This document shows, piece after piece, positions 1-7,857 of a DNA stretch of 12,301 bases; the stretch's first letter is position 1; every line of letters starts with the position of its first letter. The translations under genes and the position numbers were made by a program. The notes below the pieces were generated by a model, which had not been told where the DNA came from, did not search any database, and was given only the letters and a program-made list of their open reading frames with translations. Where the stretch lies: assembly GCA_910584735.1 (NCBI GenBank), contig CAJUBM010000086.1, forward strand, positions 1 through 12,301. Reading direction: 5' to 3'. Origin of the DNA: an uncultured Muribaculaceae bacterium. Its GTDB lineage: Bacteria > Bacteroidota > Bacteroidia > Bacteroidales > Muribaculaceae.

Positions 1-43
1 GCCTCTTCGGGTGGCCTGCCGTCCCGGAGGTCCGGCGCCACTA
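1..43 (+). repeat. GC-rich palindromic (REP-like) repeat, copy 1
   Basis: These 43 bases are identical, base for base, to the reverse complement of 7858-7900, and all but the outermost few recur at 7962-8003. The core can fold on itself: GTGGC pairs with GCCAC, then GCCG with CGGC after a 2-nt bulge, leaving an 11-nt top. This fits a REP-like intergenic repeat. The copy starts at the window edge, so its true left end is unknown. It lies beyond the 3' end of the ROK kinase gene, as the other copies lie beyond 3' ends. Confidence 0.8.
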
Positions 44-87
44 CCATCCGGCTCCACCCAAAGTCGTTACTATTACCAAAAGTGCCA

Positions 88-138
88 TATAACAGATGCG
101 ATGTGTCAAAGGAAGTTTGACACATCGCATCTGTTATA
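88..138 (-). terminator. Perfect 23-bp hairpin after the ROK kinase gene
   Basis: Arms 88-110 and 116-138 are perfectly complementary over 23 bp with a GGAAG loop. The hairpin begins 22 bases past the kinase stop codon, where a terminator would be expected. There is no clean U-run after it on the minus strand (the sequence continues TGGCACTTTTGG), so intrinsic termination is plausible but not certain. It could also stabilise the mRNA 3' end or be a separate palindromic repeat. Confidence 0.55.
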
Positions 139-160
139 GATAGCTAAATGGGATGGCGGT

Positions 161-1213
161 TTATGCCTCAGTGGCGGGAGAGAGCGGGGCGTTCATCGGT
201 GCTGTGGCCGGAGTCGGAGCTACGGCTACAGCGCTCGGGGTCGGTGCCTGGAACTTTGCCTCCCAGCCGAGAGCCGATGCGCCGAGTACTGCGGCGTCAG
301 CCTCTTTCAGTTCGGACAGAGCTACTTTTACTTTCCCTTTCCAGATTGGCATCTGGTTCTTCTCCATGGCCTCGCGTAGGGGGCGCATAAGCAGTTCGCC
401 GCTCTTGGCCAGGCCGCCGAAGAGAATGAAGGCTTCGGGTGCGGAGAATTTGGCGAAGTCGGCCATAGTCGCACCGAGTATGTTGCCTGTATATTCGAAA
501 ACGTCCTTTGCGAGTTTGTCGCCGGCAACGGCTGCATCGTACACATCCTTGGAGGTTATCTCGTCCATCGGTATGTCGCGCAGCTTTGAGGGCTCGTTGG
601 CGCGGGCATCAAGGAACTCGCAAGCTGTGCGGGCTACGCCTGTGGCCGAGCAGTAGGTCTCCAGGCAGCCGTGGTTGCCGCATCCGCAGAGGCGTCCGTT
701 GTTGCGTTTCACAATCACATGGCCCAGTTCTCCGGCAAAGCCGTCGTGCCCGTAAACCAGCTGGCCGTTGATAACGATACCCGAACCGACACCTGTGCCG
801 AGGGTAATCATTATGAAATCTTTCAGGCCTCGTGCTGCGCCGTAGGTCATCTCGCCGATTGCGGCGGCGTTTGCATCGTTGGTAATCGATACGGGTACGC
901 CGAACTTTTCGCTTACCAGCTTTGCAAGGGGGATAGGTGTAGGCCAGGGCCAGTTAACACCCTCTTCGATCATCCCGCTGTAATAGTTTGCATTTGGGGC
1001 TCCGATTCCGATGCCGTGTACTTTTCCCAAAGCATCGTTGGCTTCCAGCAGCTTGGTGAGTTCGCTATGGAGTTCGTTGATATAGTCTTCAATCTTGCTG
1101 TGTTTGCGTGTCTTGATTGAGGAACTTGCTATTACGACGCCACGTGCGTCAACGATTCCGAACACGGTGTTGGTACCGCCTATGTCGATACCTACTACAT
1201 AAGGTTTGCTCAT
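161..1213 (-). CDS. ROK-family sugar kinase, probable glucokinase
   Basis: Predicted cytoplasmic ATP-dependent sugar kinase of 350 residues, probably phosphorylating glucose or a related hexose. The N-terminal phosphate-binding loop DIGGTN is at residues 10-15. The expected catalytic Asp is D113 in NDANAAAIGE, a second nucleotide-binding stretch GTGVGSG is at 139-145, and the ROK zinc site is complete: H165 in GELGH and the cysteines of CGCGNHGC (176-183), followed by E185. ROK proteins can also be repressors, but there is no N-terminal helix-turn-helix here, so this is a kinase. The last 28 or so residues (from about 323) form a Pro/Ala/Thr-rich tail not expected in the family. The gene stands alone, divergent from the lipoprotein operon. 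Sugar specificity cannot be read from sequence; N-acetylmannosamine, fructose or allose kinase are alternatives. Confidence 0.9.
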   Translation of the reverse strand: MSKPYVVGIDIGGTNTVFGIVDARGVVIASSSIKTRKHSKIEDYINELHSELTKLLEANDALGKVHGIGIGAPNANYYSGMIEEGVNWPWPTPIPLAKLVSEKFGVPVSITNDANAAAIGEMTYGAARGLKDFIMITLGTGVGSGIVINGQLVYGHDGFAGELGHVIVKRNNGRLCGCGNHGCLETYCSATGVARTACEFLDARANEPSKLRDIPMDEITSKDVYDAAVAGDKLAKDVFEYTGNILGATMADFAKFSAPEAFILFGGLAKSGELLMRPLREAMEKNQMPIWKGKVKVALSELKEADAAVLGASALGWEAKFQAPTPSAVAVAPTPATAPMNAPLSPATEA

Positions 1214-1332
1214 TTTCTTAGAAAAGTGGTATTTTTATTAAGGCAGGCTTTGCCGGAGCCTATGCGCCGCCTTGATTTTGTGGTCATGGCAGCGACCATG
1301 TAATAAAAAAGAGGTTTGTAACAATTGGTTCG

Positions 1333-1340
1333 CAAAGTTA
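1333..1340 (-). promoter_or_regulatory. Bacteroidetes-type -7 box for the ROK kinase
   Basis: On the minus strand this reads TAACTTTG, a full match to the Bacteroidetes -7 consensus TAnnTTTG. It would start transcription near 1326, giving a leader of about 110 nt before the kinase ATG. No clear -33 TTTG is visible at the usual distance. Confidence 0.45.
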
Positions 1341-1528
1341 CGGAAAATTTTCATTGATTTATATCGGGAGGTTGATAATTGTGCTAAAAAAACTAAAATT
1401 GCGATAATACGGCGTATTAATTATGACTGCTTGCGGATGGGCTTATTCCAAAAGATGGTAACAGTGTCGCAAAAGTCAGATTTCCCAATTTATAATGAGA
1501 CTTATGGTGCTTTTTTGAAAAAAATGCG

Positions 1529-1536
1529 TACATTTG
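1529..1536 (+). promoter_or_regulatory. Bacteroidetes-type -7 box for the lipoprotein operon
   Basis: TACATTTG matches the TAnnTTTG consensus exactly and faces the lipoprotein genes. Transcription would start near 1542, giving a leader of about 170 nt. A TTTTTTG stretch lies only 11 nt upstream, closer than a normal -33 element. A weaker match, TATGTTTC at 1581-1588, is an alternative. Confidence 0.4.
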
Positions 1537-1712
1537 TGGCAAAAATATTGCGGAAGTCCGTTTATGGAACGCACTGTTTTTATGTTTCGATTGTTACTCT
1601 CCAGTCACTTATACATAATTGAAAACATCACATATCACCCCTTTTCTTACGTATATCGGGAATGATTGATTAACCGGAAACACAAAAAAGCAAACTATAG
1701 TAACATAGCTTT

Positions 1713-4223
1713 ATGAAGAACAAACTGCTATTTGGGTTGACAGCCTTTGCAGCCGCCGGAATTCTGGCCGGTTGCTCGGACACCTTCAACCCCGGAAGCG
1801 ACAAGCAGGGACGCATCTTCCCCACTGTAGGCCTTGACACGGAGGTTGTAACCTCTACCTCAGGTGCCAAGCAGGCGGGCAGTCGCGCCGCACAGGCTGT
1901 AACCCCTTCACAGCTTGCGCTTGACCTGACTTCGGCCGATGGTAATGTACAGCGGCATTGGGACTCTCTCGATGATTTCCCTTCAGGGGAGGACTGGCCG
2001 ATAGGAGCATACACGATGGAGGCATCCTATGGCTCGGTAGATGATGAAGGTTTTGGTAAGCCGTATTATTACGGCAAGACCGAATTCTCCGTGAAGGACG
2101 GCGAGACAACTCCCGTGTCTCTCACCGCACAGCTTGCCAATTCCATGGTGACGGTTGCCTACACCGATTCTTTCAAGAAATTCTTTGAGACCTATTCGCT
2201 TGAACTGGTAACCACGGGCGACAACCATGTTGCCTATCCCAACGATGCCGAGGGTGCCTGCTACGTGAAGCCGGGTGCTGTGAGCCTTTCGCTGAAGGTG
2301 AAGAAATTTACCGGGGCCGAGGCTACGCTTACCCCCAGGTCTTTTACCGCCGAACCTCGCCACCACTACCGCCTGACACTCGATGTTTCGGCGCAGAGCG
2401 GCGATGGTGTGCTGGTGCTTAAATTCGATGAGATGCTTGTACAGGAGGATGTGATTATCGACCTCTCCGACGAACTCATCAACGCTCCCGCTCCGACACT
2501 CACGGCTAAAGGCTTTGAAAACGGCCAGACTGTCAGCTTCATCGCCGGGGCAGCGCCCTCTACGCCGATGACACTCTCGCTCATAGCACATGGCGGAATC
2601 TCCTCGGTGGTGATGAAGACCACATCCAACACCCTCGTCGAGCAGGGATGGCCCGTAGAAGCCGATCTCGCTGCCGGCGATGCCGCCCTTGCCGCACGTC
2701 TCAAAGCCCTCGGGCTTTCAAGCGTGGGACTTGCGCATAATCCCGAGAAGATGGCTGTAATTAACATTACAGATGTGATGAGCCATCTGGAATATATCGA
2801 TGGAATTGACAACACCACCGAGCTTACTTTCCAGGCTCGCGATAAATATAACAAGGTGTCTGACGAGGTTTCCGTGAAATTCGTCCTCGAGACTCTGGAG
2901 ATGACCCTCTCTGACCCGCAGGCTATTTTTGACGGTCAGACCCAGCTGGCTTTCAATATGAGTTTCAACGGAGGCAGCACGGACAATGTCAAGGTGCAGA
3001 TTCGCGAACGTAGCGGTAAGTGGGCCGATGTAGCAGCCACAATCGAGCCTGTTTCGCGCGCTGCATCAACCTATCGTGTCGTAGCTACCGTGCCTGCATC
3101 GGGTGATATAGAGATCAGTGCCCTCCTTGCAAACCAGCGCTCCAACGTGCTGAAGGTGACACGCGCCCAAGCCACCTATTCCTTGGCTTGCGATGATAAG
3201 GATGTATTTGCCAGGTCGGCAAAGTTTTTGATAGCTGAGAACCCTGCAACAAAAAGTGGCCGCGCCAAAAGCCGCGCTGCTGAGAATATAGCTGCCACGT
3301 TGCAATACTCCACCGATGGTGTAAAATATATAGATGTGCCTAATGTATCGCAAGAAGGCGCTTACCGTGTGGTAAGCGGACTGAACGCCGGCACTACCTA
3401 TCATTTCCGCGCTTTGGTTGAAAACATACCGACATCTGCCGTAACTATCACTACTGAGGCTGCCACACAGCTGCCTAACTCCGGCATGGATGAATGGTCG
3501 TACAACCAGGTGGGTGACTACCAGACCCTTTGGTTCGCCGGAACATCTTCATCCCAGTGGGGGACGATGAATCCTAAGACAACGTCCACACATGGCACAG
3601 GGTCAAGCATATTTTCATATGGAGGTGCTGCATATCGTGCCACTTCCGGCACAATGCCTGCTAATGGAAATGTCGCAAAAAATCCAAGCGCTACGGCAAA
3701 CAGCGGGAACCAGCATAGCGGTACTAATGCGGCTATGGTTCGAACCGTAGGCTGGGGTTCGGGTAACACATCTTTCAATTATACTGGAAAATGCGAGAAT
3801 GTTACTGCCGGAGAACTCTTCTTGGGACACACCGATGCTCAGTTCAATGCCATACGCGGCATGACATTTGCCTCTCGTCCGACATCGTTGAGCTTTTATG
3901 CCAAATATGTTCCGTTTAAGTCAGGGAATGGCGATTTCGGAGTAGCTGAAATCAAGGTCAAGGATGCTTCAGGTGCTGTAATTGCCGAATATCGCAAGGA
4001 AATTACGGAATCCTCAGATTACGGTCTGATAACGATGCCGTTGCAGTATACCGTGTCGTCAGCCAAGGCTGCTATGCTCGAAGTCAATTTCTATTCTTCC
4101 GGCAATTCGGAATGTCAGAAATATGATAAGAACTATATGAGTGATGCCGGCAGAGCTAATTACTCGGATGCAGAATATGTCGGCTCAAAGCTCTATATTG
4201 ACGACATAACCCTTAATTATTAA
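1713..4223 (+). CDS. Surface lipoprotein: DUF4493, GF module, FN3-like, PCMD (gene 1 of 3)
   Basis: Predicted exported lipoprotein of 836 residues, likely anchored in the outer membrane; function unknown, carbohydrate-related binding inferred. A short basic start and hydrophobic stretch end in the lipobox LAGC with Cys21. DUF4493 spans about 40-250 and includes the family pattern of an 'aGaYTMEA' strand, PYYYG and LANSMVTVAY. A GF module follows at about 262-392 (AKGFENGQ ... NITD ... ARDKYN), then an Ig-like stretch (400-485), an FN3-like domain (485-586, with GLNAGTTYHFRA), and a C-terminal PCMD domain opening with QLPNSGMDEW (586-595) and ending YIDDITLNY. The motif SRAA at 57-60 recurs in both downstream paralogues. 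The next gene starts 21 bases after the stop, so the two are probably co-transcribed. The start has no Shine-Dalgarno sequence, which is normal for Bacteroidetes, and is fixed by the signal peptide. Confidence 0.85.
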   Translation: MKNKLLFGLTAFAAAGILAGCSDTFNPGSDKQGRIFPTVGLDTEVVTSTSGAKQAGSRAAQAVTPSQLALDLTSADGNVQRHWDSLDDFPSGEDWPIGAYTMEASYGSVDDEGFGKPYYYGKTEFSVKDGETTPVSLTAQLANSMVTVAYTDSFKKFFETYSLELVTTGDNHVAYPNDAEGACYVKPGAVSLSLKVKKFTGAEATLTPRSFTAEPRHHYRLTLDVSAQSGDGVLVLKFDEMLVQEDVIIDLSDELINAPAPTLTAKGFENGQTVSFIAGAAPSTPMTLSLIAHGGISSVVMKTTSNTLVEQGWPVEADLAAGDAALAARLKALGLSSVGLAHNPEKMAVINITDVMSHLEYIDGIDNTTELTFQARDKYNKVSDEVSVKFVLETLEMTLSDPQAIFDGQTQLAFNMSFNGGSTDNVKVQIRERSGKWADVAATIEPVSRAASTYRVVATVPASGDIEISALLANQRSNVLKVTRAQATYSLACDDKDVFARSAKFLIAENPATKSGRAKSRAAENIAATLQYSTDGVKYIDVPNVSQEGAYRVVSGLNAGTTYHFRALVENIPTSAVTITTEAATQLPNSGMDEWSYNQVGDYQTLWFAGTSSSQWGTMNPKTTSTHGTGSSIFSYGGAAYRATSGTMPANGNVAKNPSATANSGNQHSGTNAAMVRTVGWGSGNTSFNYTGKCENVTAGELFLGHTDAQFNAIRGMTFASRPTSLSFYAKYVPFKSGNGDFGVAEIKVKDASGAVIAEYRKEITESSDYGLITMPLQYTVSSAKAAMLEVNFYSSGNSECQKYDKNYMSDAGRANYSDAEYVGSKLYIDDITLNY

Positions 4224-4244
4224 TCTCCTCCGCATAATATTAAT

Positions 4245-5564
4245 ATGAAAAGTAAGATTCTTTCTATATTCGCTTCAGCGGCAATGCTGGTGGGGGTAGT
4301 GTCCTGCGACAATTACGCCCCCAATCTCCCGGGGGGGGGCAGCGGCAAGCTCAACACCGCCTCGATAAATGTGGAGGTAAGCAATGCCGAGAATATAATC
4401 AACGACAGCCAGGGCGCCAAGAAAGGGGCGCAGAGCCGTGCCGCCGTTGATATATCCAACTATATCGTCACGGTGACCGATGCCGAGGGGCAGCCGGTGA
4501 AGAAATGGGTTTATTCCGAAATGCCGGAACTTCCCACCTTCCCTGCCGGATCCTACACCGTTACCGTCACTTCGCGTGAGACCCCTTCCGGGGCAGAATG
4601 GGACAATCCCTTCTTCCGTGGCTCACAGACTTTCTCAATCGTTGCCGATGAGATTACCGATGTTGAGCCTGTGAAGTGCGTACTGTCCAATATACGTGTC
4701 ACCGTGCGTTTCACCGAGGACCTTGTGAAGGCTTCCGCAGGCGACCTGCGCGTAGTGGTTCGCTCTGAAGGTTCGCAGTCGCTCGCCTTTACACCTGCCG
4801 AGACCCGCTCGGGCTATTTCGCCGCTGTTGACGGCCTGGTTACCCTTTCGGTTGCCTTTACGGGCACTGTTTCCTCCACAGAGGAGAAGTTTACCAAGGT
4901 ACTTACCGAGGTTGAGGCCGGGCAGCACCGCATCGTAACCTTCGGTCTTAAGAGCAATCCCAACCAGCCTCCCGTACCCTCCGGCGGCATAAGCACCGAT
5001 GAGGGTATCAACGTAAGCACCGATGTTACGGAGGAAGACCTTACGGTCGATGTCGGTTATGAGGAGGACACTCTTCCCGGGAATGACCGTCCCGGTCAGG
5101 AAGGTGATGACCCCAATGGCGGTGGCGGCGATGACCCGAATCCTCCCACACCTCCCACACCTGATGCTATTGAGATTATACCTGCCAAAGGTTTTGATCT
5201 GGAGCAGGAATATGATGTTGATGATTTTGTGGCGCAAGGATTGACCGCCGCTATCACCGTCAAAGTACCTGCCGGAATAAAAGCGTTCAATGTCGAGATT
5301 GATTCAGATAAATTGGACGTGGGCGAACTGAATATGCCTAATTCATTCGACCTTGTTACTGCGGATGAGGCGCTTAGTGCGACCTTAGGCACGTTAGGCT
5401 TCCCGGTCGGAGACGAGGTTAAAGGTAAGACCGAGCTTCTGTTTAACATAACGCAGTTCGTAGGTATGCTTGAAAATTTCCCCGGTAAGAGCCACTTCAT
5501 CCTCACTATCACAGATAATAACGGGGCCGAAAAAACGGCGGCATTTAAATTCCATAAGAAATGA
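4245..5564 (+). CDS. Surface lipoprotein: DUF4493 plus GF module, short form (gene 2 of 3)
   Basis: Predicted exported lipoprotein of 439 residues, a short paralogue of its neighbours; function unknown. The signal ends VVSC with Cys21. SRAA is at 64-67, directly before the first DUF4493 strand (NYIVTVTDAEG). DUF4493 runs from about 68 to 237, with AGSYTVTV, NPFFRG and CVLSNIRVTVRF. A low-complexity acidic Gly/Pro linker (about 275-306) leads to a GF module (about 312-437: PAKGFDLE ... FNITQFVGML ... TITDNNG). The protein then stops, with no FN3-like or PCMD domain. A run of nine G (4331-4339) encodes part of PGGGSG just after the lipobox; a one-base change in its length truncates the protein. 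The stop codon is 14 bases before the next gene's start, indicating tight operon coupling. It may be a structural partner or an 'arm-less' version of genes 1 and 3. Confidence 0.82.
   Translation: MKSKILSIFASAAMLVGVVSCDNYAPNLPGGGSGKLNTASINVEVSNAENIINDSQGAKKGAQSRAAVDISNYIVTVTDAEGQPVKKWVYSEMPELPTFPAGSYTVTVTSRETPSGAEWDNPFFRGSQTFSIVADEITDVEPVKCVLSNIRVTVRFTEDLVKASAGDLRVVVRSEGSQSLAFTPAETRSGYFAAVDGLVTLSVAFTGTVSSTEEKFTKVLTEVEAGQHRIVTFGLKSNPNQPPVPSGGISTDEGINVSTDVTEEDLTVDVGYEEDTLPGNDRPGQEGDDPNGGGGDDPNPPTPPTPDAIEIIPAKGFDLEQEYDVDDFVAQGLTAAITVKVPAGIKAFNVEIDSDKLDVGELNMPNSFDLVTADEALSATLGTLGFPVGDEVKGKTELLFNITQFVGMLENFPGKSHFILTITDNNGAEKTAAFKFHKK
4331..4339 (+). repeat. G9 homopolymer inside the second lipoprotein gene
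   Basis: Nine consecutive G follow CTCCC at codons 29-32. Reading the frames by hand, one extra G brings in a TGA at 4448-4450 and one missing G brings in a TAA at 4366-4368, so either slip removes nearly the whole exported domain. This is the layout of a contingency tract for slipped-strand phase variation. It could equally be chance in a Gly-Gly-Gly stretch. Confidence 0.8.
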
Positions 5565-5571
5565 AAGGAGG
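5564..5571 (+). promoter_or_regulatory. Strong Shine-Dalgarno that fixes the start of lipoprotein gene 3
   Basis: AAAGGAGG lies 7 bases before the ATG at 5579. It settles the start: an upstream in-frame ATG at 5561 overlaps the stop of gene 2 but would add MKGGNT before the signal peptide. With the 5579 start the lipobox Cys is residue 21, as in both sister proteins. No other gene in the window has so clear a site. Confidence 0.75.
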
Positions 5572-5578
5572 CAATACG

Positions 5579-7780
5579 ATGAAAAAGATTCTTTTTAGCA
5601 GTTTTGCCCTCCTGGCAATAGGGGCTGCCTTTACGGGCTGTTCCGATGAGATTGGTTACAATACGGGCGGAGAAGGACGCGTGTACCTCCATACGAAGGT
5701 TAGCACCGATGTAAAGGTGGTGTCACGTGCCGCCCAGGAGAACGCCGAGTTGGCCGCTAACGCCACTATATGGATTTCCGGCTCGAAAGGCGCCGTACGC
5801 AAATATAACGGCATTGACGAGGTTCCCACGGAGGGTGTACGCCTTGTGGCCGGCAACTATGTTGCCGAGGCATGGGCGGGCGACTCTGTGCCTGCATCTT
5901 TTGATACCCGCTGGTTCAAGGGGCGCGAGGAGTTCCAGATTACCGATAACTCGGTAACTACAATCGACCTCGTATGCAAGATAGCCAACTCCGTAGTATC
6001 GTTGAGCTATGATGACGCTGTGGCCGAGGTGCTTAGCGATTGCTCTTTCGAAATCGGGCATAACGGCGGCAAGTTGACGTTTGATGCTTCTACCCCCGAG
6101 GATGCCAAAGGGTATTTCATGATGTCGTCCTACGACAAGGATCTCAGCTATACCCTGACGGCTACGCGTACAGATGGGAAAGGCACCTATACATGCTCCG
6201 GTTTGATAAAGGACGCCAAGCCCACCACGGAATACCGTATACGCGTAAAACATGACGGCTCTGTGCAGGCTCCTATCGGTGGTGCCTTGATACAGATTGT
6301 CGTGGATGAGACTCCCCTGGAGGAGATTAACGACATTTACGATCTGACTTCCGCCCCGTTGATTTCCGGCATAGGTTTCGACCTTTCCAAGCCCGTTGTG
6401 GGCAGCGAGGGAAGCGTTGAAGGGCGCTCGCTCTGGATGGCCGCTACATCTACGCTGACCGATGTCGATGTTACAAGCACATCCCTTATGCAGGCTCTCG
6501 GTCTGGATGGCGAGGGATTCGAACTGTTCCATATGACGGACGAGTTCAAAGCTGAGCTTCAGGGACTCGGTATCACCTGGCAGGTATTCGACCATGCCGA
6601 GACCGGCTATCAGGAAGTGAAGCTCAACTTCGCCGACAATGCCCTGAGCCGTCTCCCGAAAGGTGACAGCGATATAGTAATCAAGGCTACCGATGCTGAG
6701 GGACGCTCTTCGCAGGCCGTGCTGTCTGTGAAAATCTCTGACGCTATGGTAGAGGCCGTACAGCTTGCCGAGGATGCTCCCACCACATGGGCCAGAACCG
6801 CCGTTATCACAGGCCGAGTCCTTCAGGATGGCGTTACACGTGCCGGTATCAAGTATGCCCCTGCCGGGACACAGAGCTGGACTACCGTGTGGGCAGACGA
6901 TGCCGCTCGTTCCGCCTATGCTCCGGGCGATGAATACACCGTATCGCTCACAGGTCTGGAGCCTGGAACTCGCTACGAGTATAAGGCTCTTGCTGATGAT
7001 GCCGAATCGGCCAACACCTGTACATTTACCACCGAGGAAGCCGCGCAGCTTCCCAATTCCGGCTTCGAGAACTGGTTTATGGACGGCAAGGTGCAGTGCA
7101 TAGGTACTGATAAGGCCTCACGGTTCTGGGACTCAGGGAATACCGGGGCGGCTCTTCTGAGTAAGACCTGTACCGGCCCTGACAGCGAGATTAAGCATAG
7201 TGGTAATTATTCCGCAAAACTTGCAAACCAGTGGGTTCTTGCTAAACTCGCAGCAGGTAATATCTTTGCGGGGGAATTCCTTAAAATTGACGGTATGGAC
7301 GGCATACTCGGATGGGGACGTCCGTTCGCTTCGCGTCCCAAGGCTCTCCGTCTGTGGGTCCGCTACCGCACGGGTATAATCGACAAGGAAGGTTCTGATG
7401 ACGCCGGAGGTAAGAATTCCGGCATGAAGAAGGGCGATATGGATCAGGGTGCCATATACATTGCTTTGGCCGATGGCTCGAAAATGACCGATGATGTCGA
7501 TACCCATCAGTCATGGCCTTGCATAGTCAAGACTCATAAGGACAAGCGACATCTTTTCAGCAAGGATGATGCGAATATCATCGCCTATGGCGAACGCATC
7601 CTCACTGCCGATACGGAAGGTGAAGGCCTTATAGAGATTACCATTCCTATTGACTATCGTCGTACCGACCTGCGCCCATCCAACATCATATTTGTGGCCT
7701 CTGCATCCAAGGGTGGTGACTATTACACGGGCTACACCGGCTCGGTAATGCACCTCGACGACCTCGAACTGGTTTATTAA
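5579..7780 (+). CDS. Surface lipoprotein: DUF4493, GF module, FN3-like, PCMD (gene 3 of 3)
   Basis: Predicted exported lipoprotein of 733 residues with the same layout as gene 1; function unknown. The signal ends FTGC with Cys21 followed by SDE. SRAA is at 49-52. DUF4493 spans about 36-240 (AGNYVAEAWAG, RWFKGREEF, CKIANSVVSLSY). The GF module is at about 259-387 (SGIGFDLS ... LNFADNALSRLP ... KATDAEG). An FN3-like domain at about 395-486 contains the typical GLEPGTRYEYKALA, and PCMD begins QLPNSGFENW (490-499) and ends HLDDLELVY. Both PCMD domains share FASRP followed by a hydrophobic strand. It lacks the extra Ig-like stretch present in gene 1, which explains its shorter length. It is the last gene of the operon; a strong hairpin terminator starts 19 bases after the stop. 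PCMD is named for a putative role in carbohydrate metabolism, but enzymatic activity is not established. Confidence 0.86.
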   Translation: MKKILFSSFALLAIGAAFTGCSDEIGYNTGGEGRVYLHTKVSTDVKVVSRAAQENAELAANATIWISGSKGAVRKYNGIDEVPTEGVRLVAGNYVAEAWAGDSVPASFDTRWFKGREEFQITDNSVTTIDLVCKIANSVVSLSYDDAVAEVLSDCSFEIGHNGGKLTFDASTPEDAKGYFMMSSYDKDLSYTLTATRTDGKGTYTCSGLIKDAKPTTEYRIRVKHDGSVQAPIGGALIQIVVDETPLEEINDIYDLTSAPLISGIGFDLSKPVVGSEGSVEGRSLWMAATSTLTDVDVTSTSLMQALGLDGEGFELFHMTDEFKAELQGLGITWQVFDHAETGYQEVKLNFADNALSRLPKGDSDIVIKATDAEGRSSQAVLSVKISDAMVEAVQLAEDAPTTWARTAVITGRVLQDGVTRAGIKYAPAGTQSWTTVWADDAARSAYAPGDEYTVSLTGLEPGTRYEYKALADDAESANTCTFTTEEAAQLPNSGFENWFMDGKVQCIGTDKASRFWDSGNTGAALLSKTCTGPDSEIKHSGNYSAKLANQWVLAKLAAGNIFAGEFLKIDGMDGILGWGRPFASRPKALRLWVRYRTGIIDKEGSDDAGGKNSGMKKGDMDQGAIYIALADGSKMTDDVDTHQSWPCIVKTHKDKRHLFSKDDANIIAYGERILTADTEGEGLIEITIPIDYRRTDLRPSNIIFVASASKGGDYYTGYTGSVMHLDDLELVY

Positions 7781-7799
7781 TCCTATTCCATAGATACTT

Positions 7800-7841
7800 A
7801 AAAAGTTATCGGATGCCCAATCGGGTGTCCGATAACTTTTT
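7800..7841 (+). terminator. Intrinsic terminator of the lipoprotein operon
   Basis: Five A followed by GTTATCGGA pair with TCCGATAAC and five T to give a 14-bp perfect stem. Two G-T wobbles and CCC/GGG extend it to a tetraloop (AATC). The T-run is correctly placed for the plus strand. The matching A-run means it may also work on the opposite strand. Confidence 0.85.
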
Positions 7842-7857
7842 ATCTGAGGTAACTTTA

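Larger units (their letters stand above)
1214..1712. other. Divergent intergenic region, 499 bases, AT-rich
   Basis: This gap separates the kinase (-) from the lipoprotein operon (+) and should hold both promoters. The left part (1240-1274) is GC-rich and can form small hairpins in the kinase 5' leader, for example GGCTTTGCC, and CATGG pairing with CCATG around 1286-1301. The rest is AT-rich with two good -7 boxes facing opposite ways (1333-1340 and 1529-1536). A weak hairpin at 1549-1573 (TGCG/CGCA plus TCC/GGA) is followed by CTGTTTTT and could act as an attenuator in the operon leader. The one long frame here has no homology I recognise and looks like chance. Confidence 0.6.

Noticed and set aside
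1272..1622. A 116-codon plus-strand open frame in the intergenic gap
   Set aside because: It is AT-rich, contains both promoter boxes, lacks any recognisable domain and has an implausible composition; it is chance.
1983..2591. Long antisense frame of 202 codons inside lipoprotein gene 1
   Set aside because: It lies opposite a strongly supported lipoprotein gene and shows no domain features; it is a codon-bias shadow.
5723..6595. Antisense frame of 290 codons inside lipoprotein gene 3
   Set aside because: The sense frame has a signal peptide, DUF4493 and PCMD; the antisense product has no recognisable motif.
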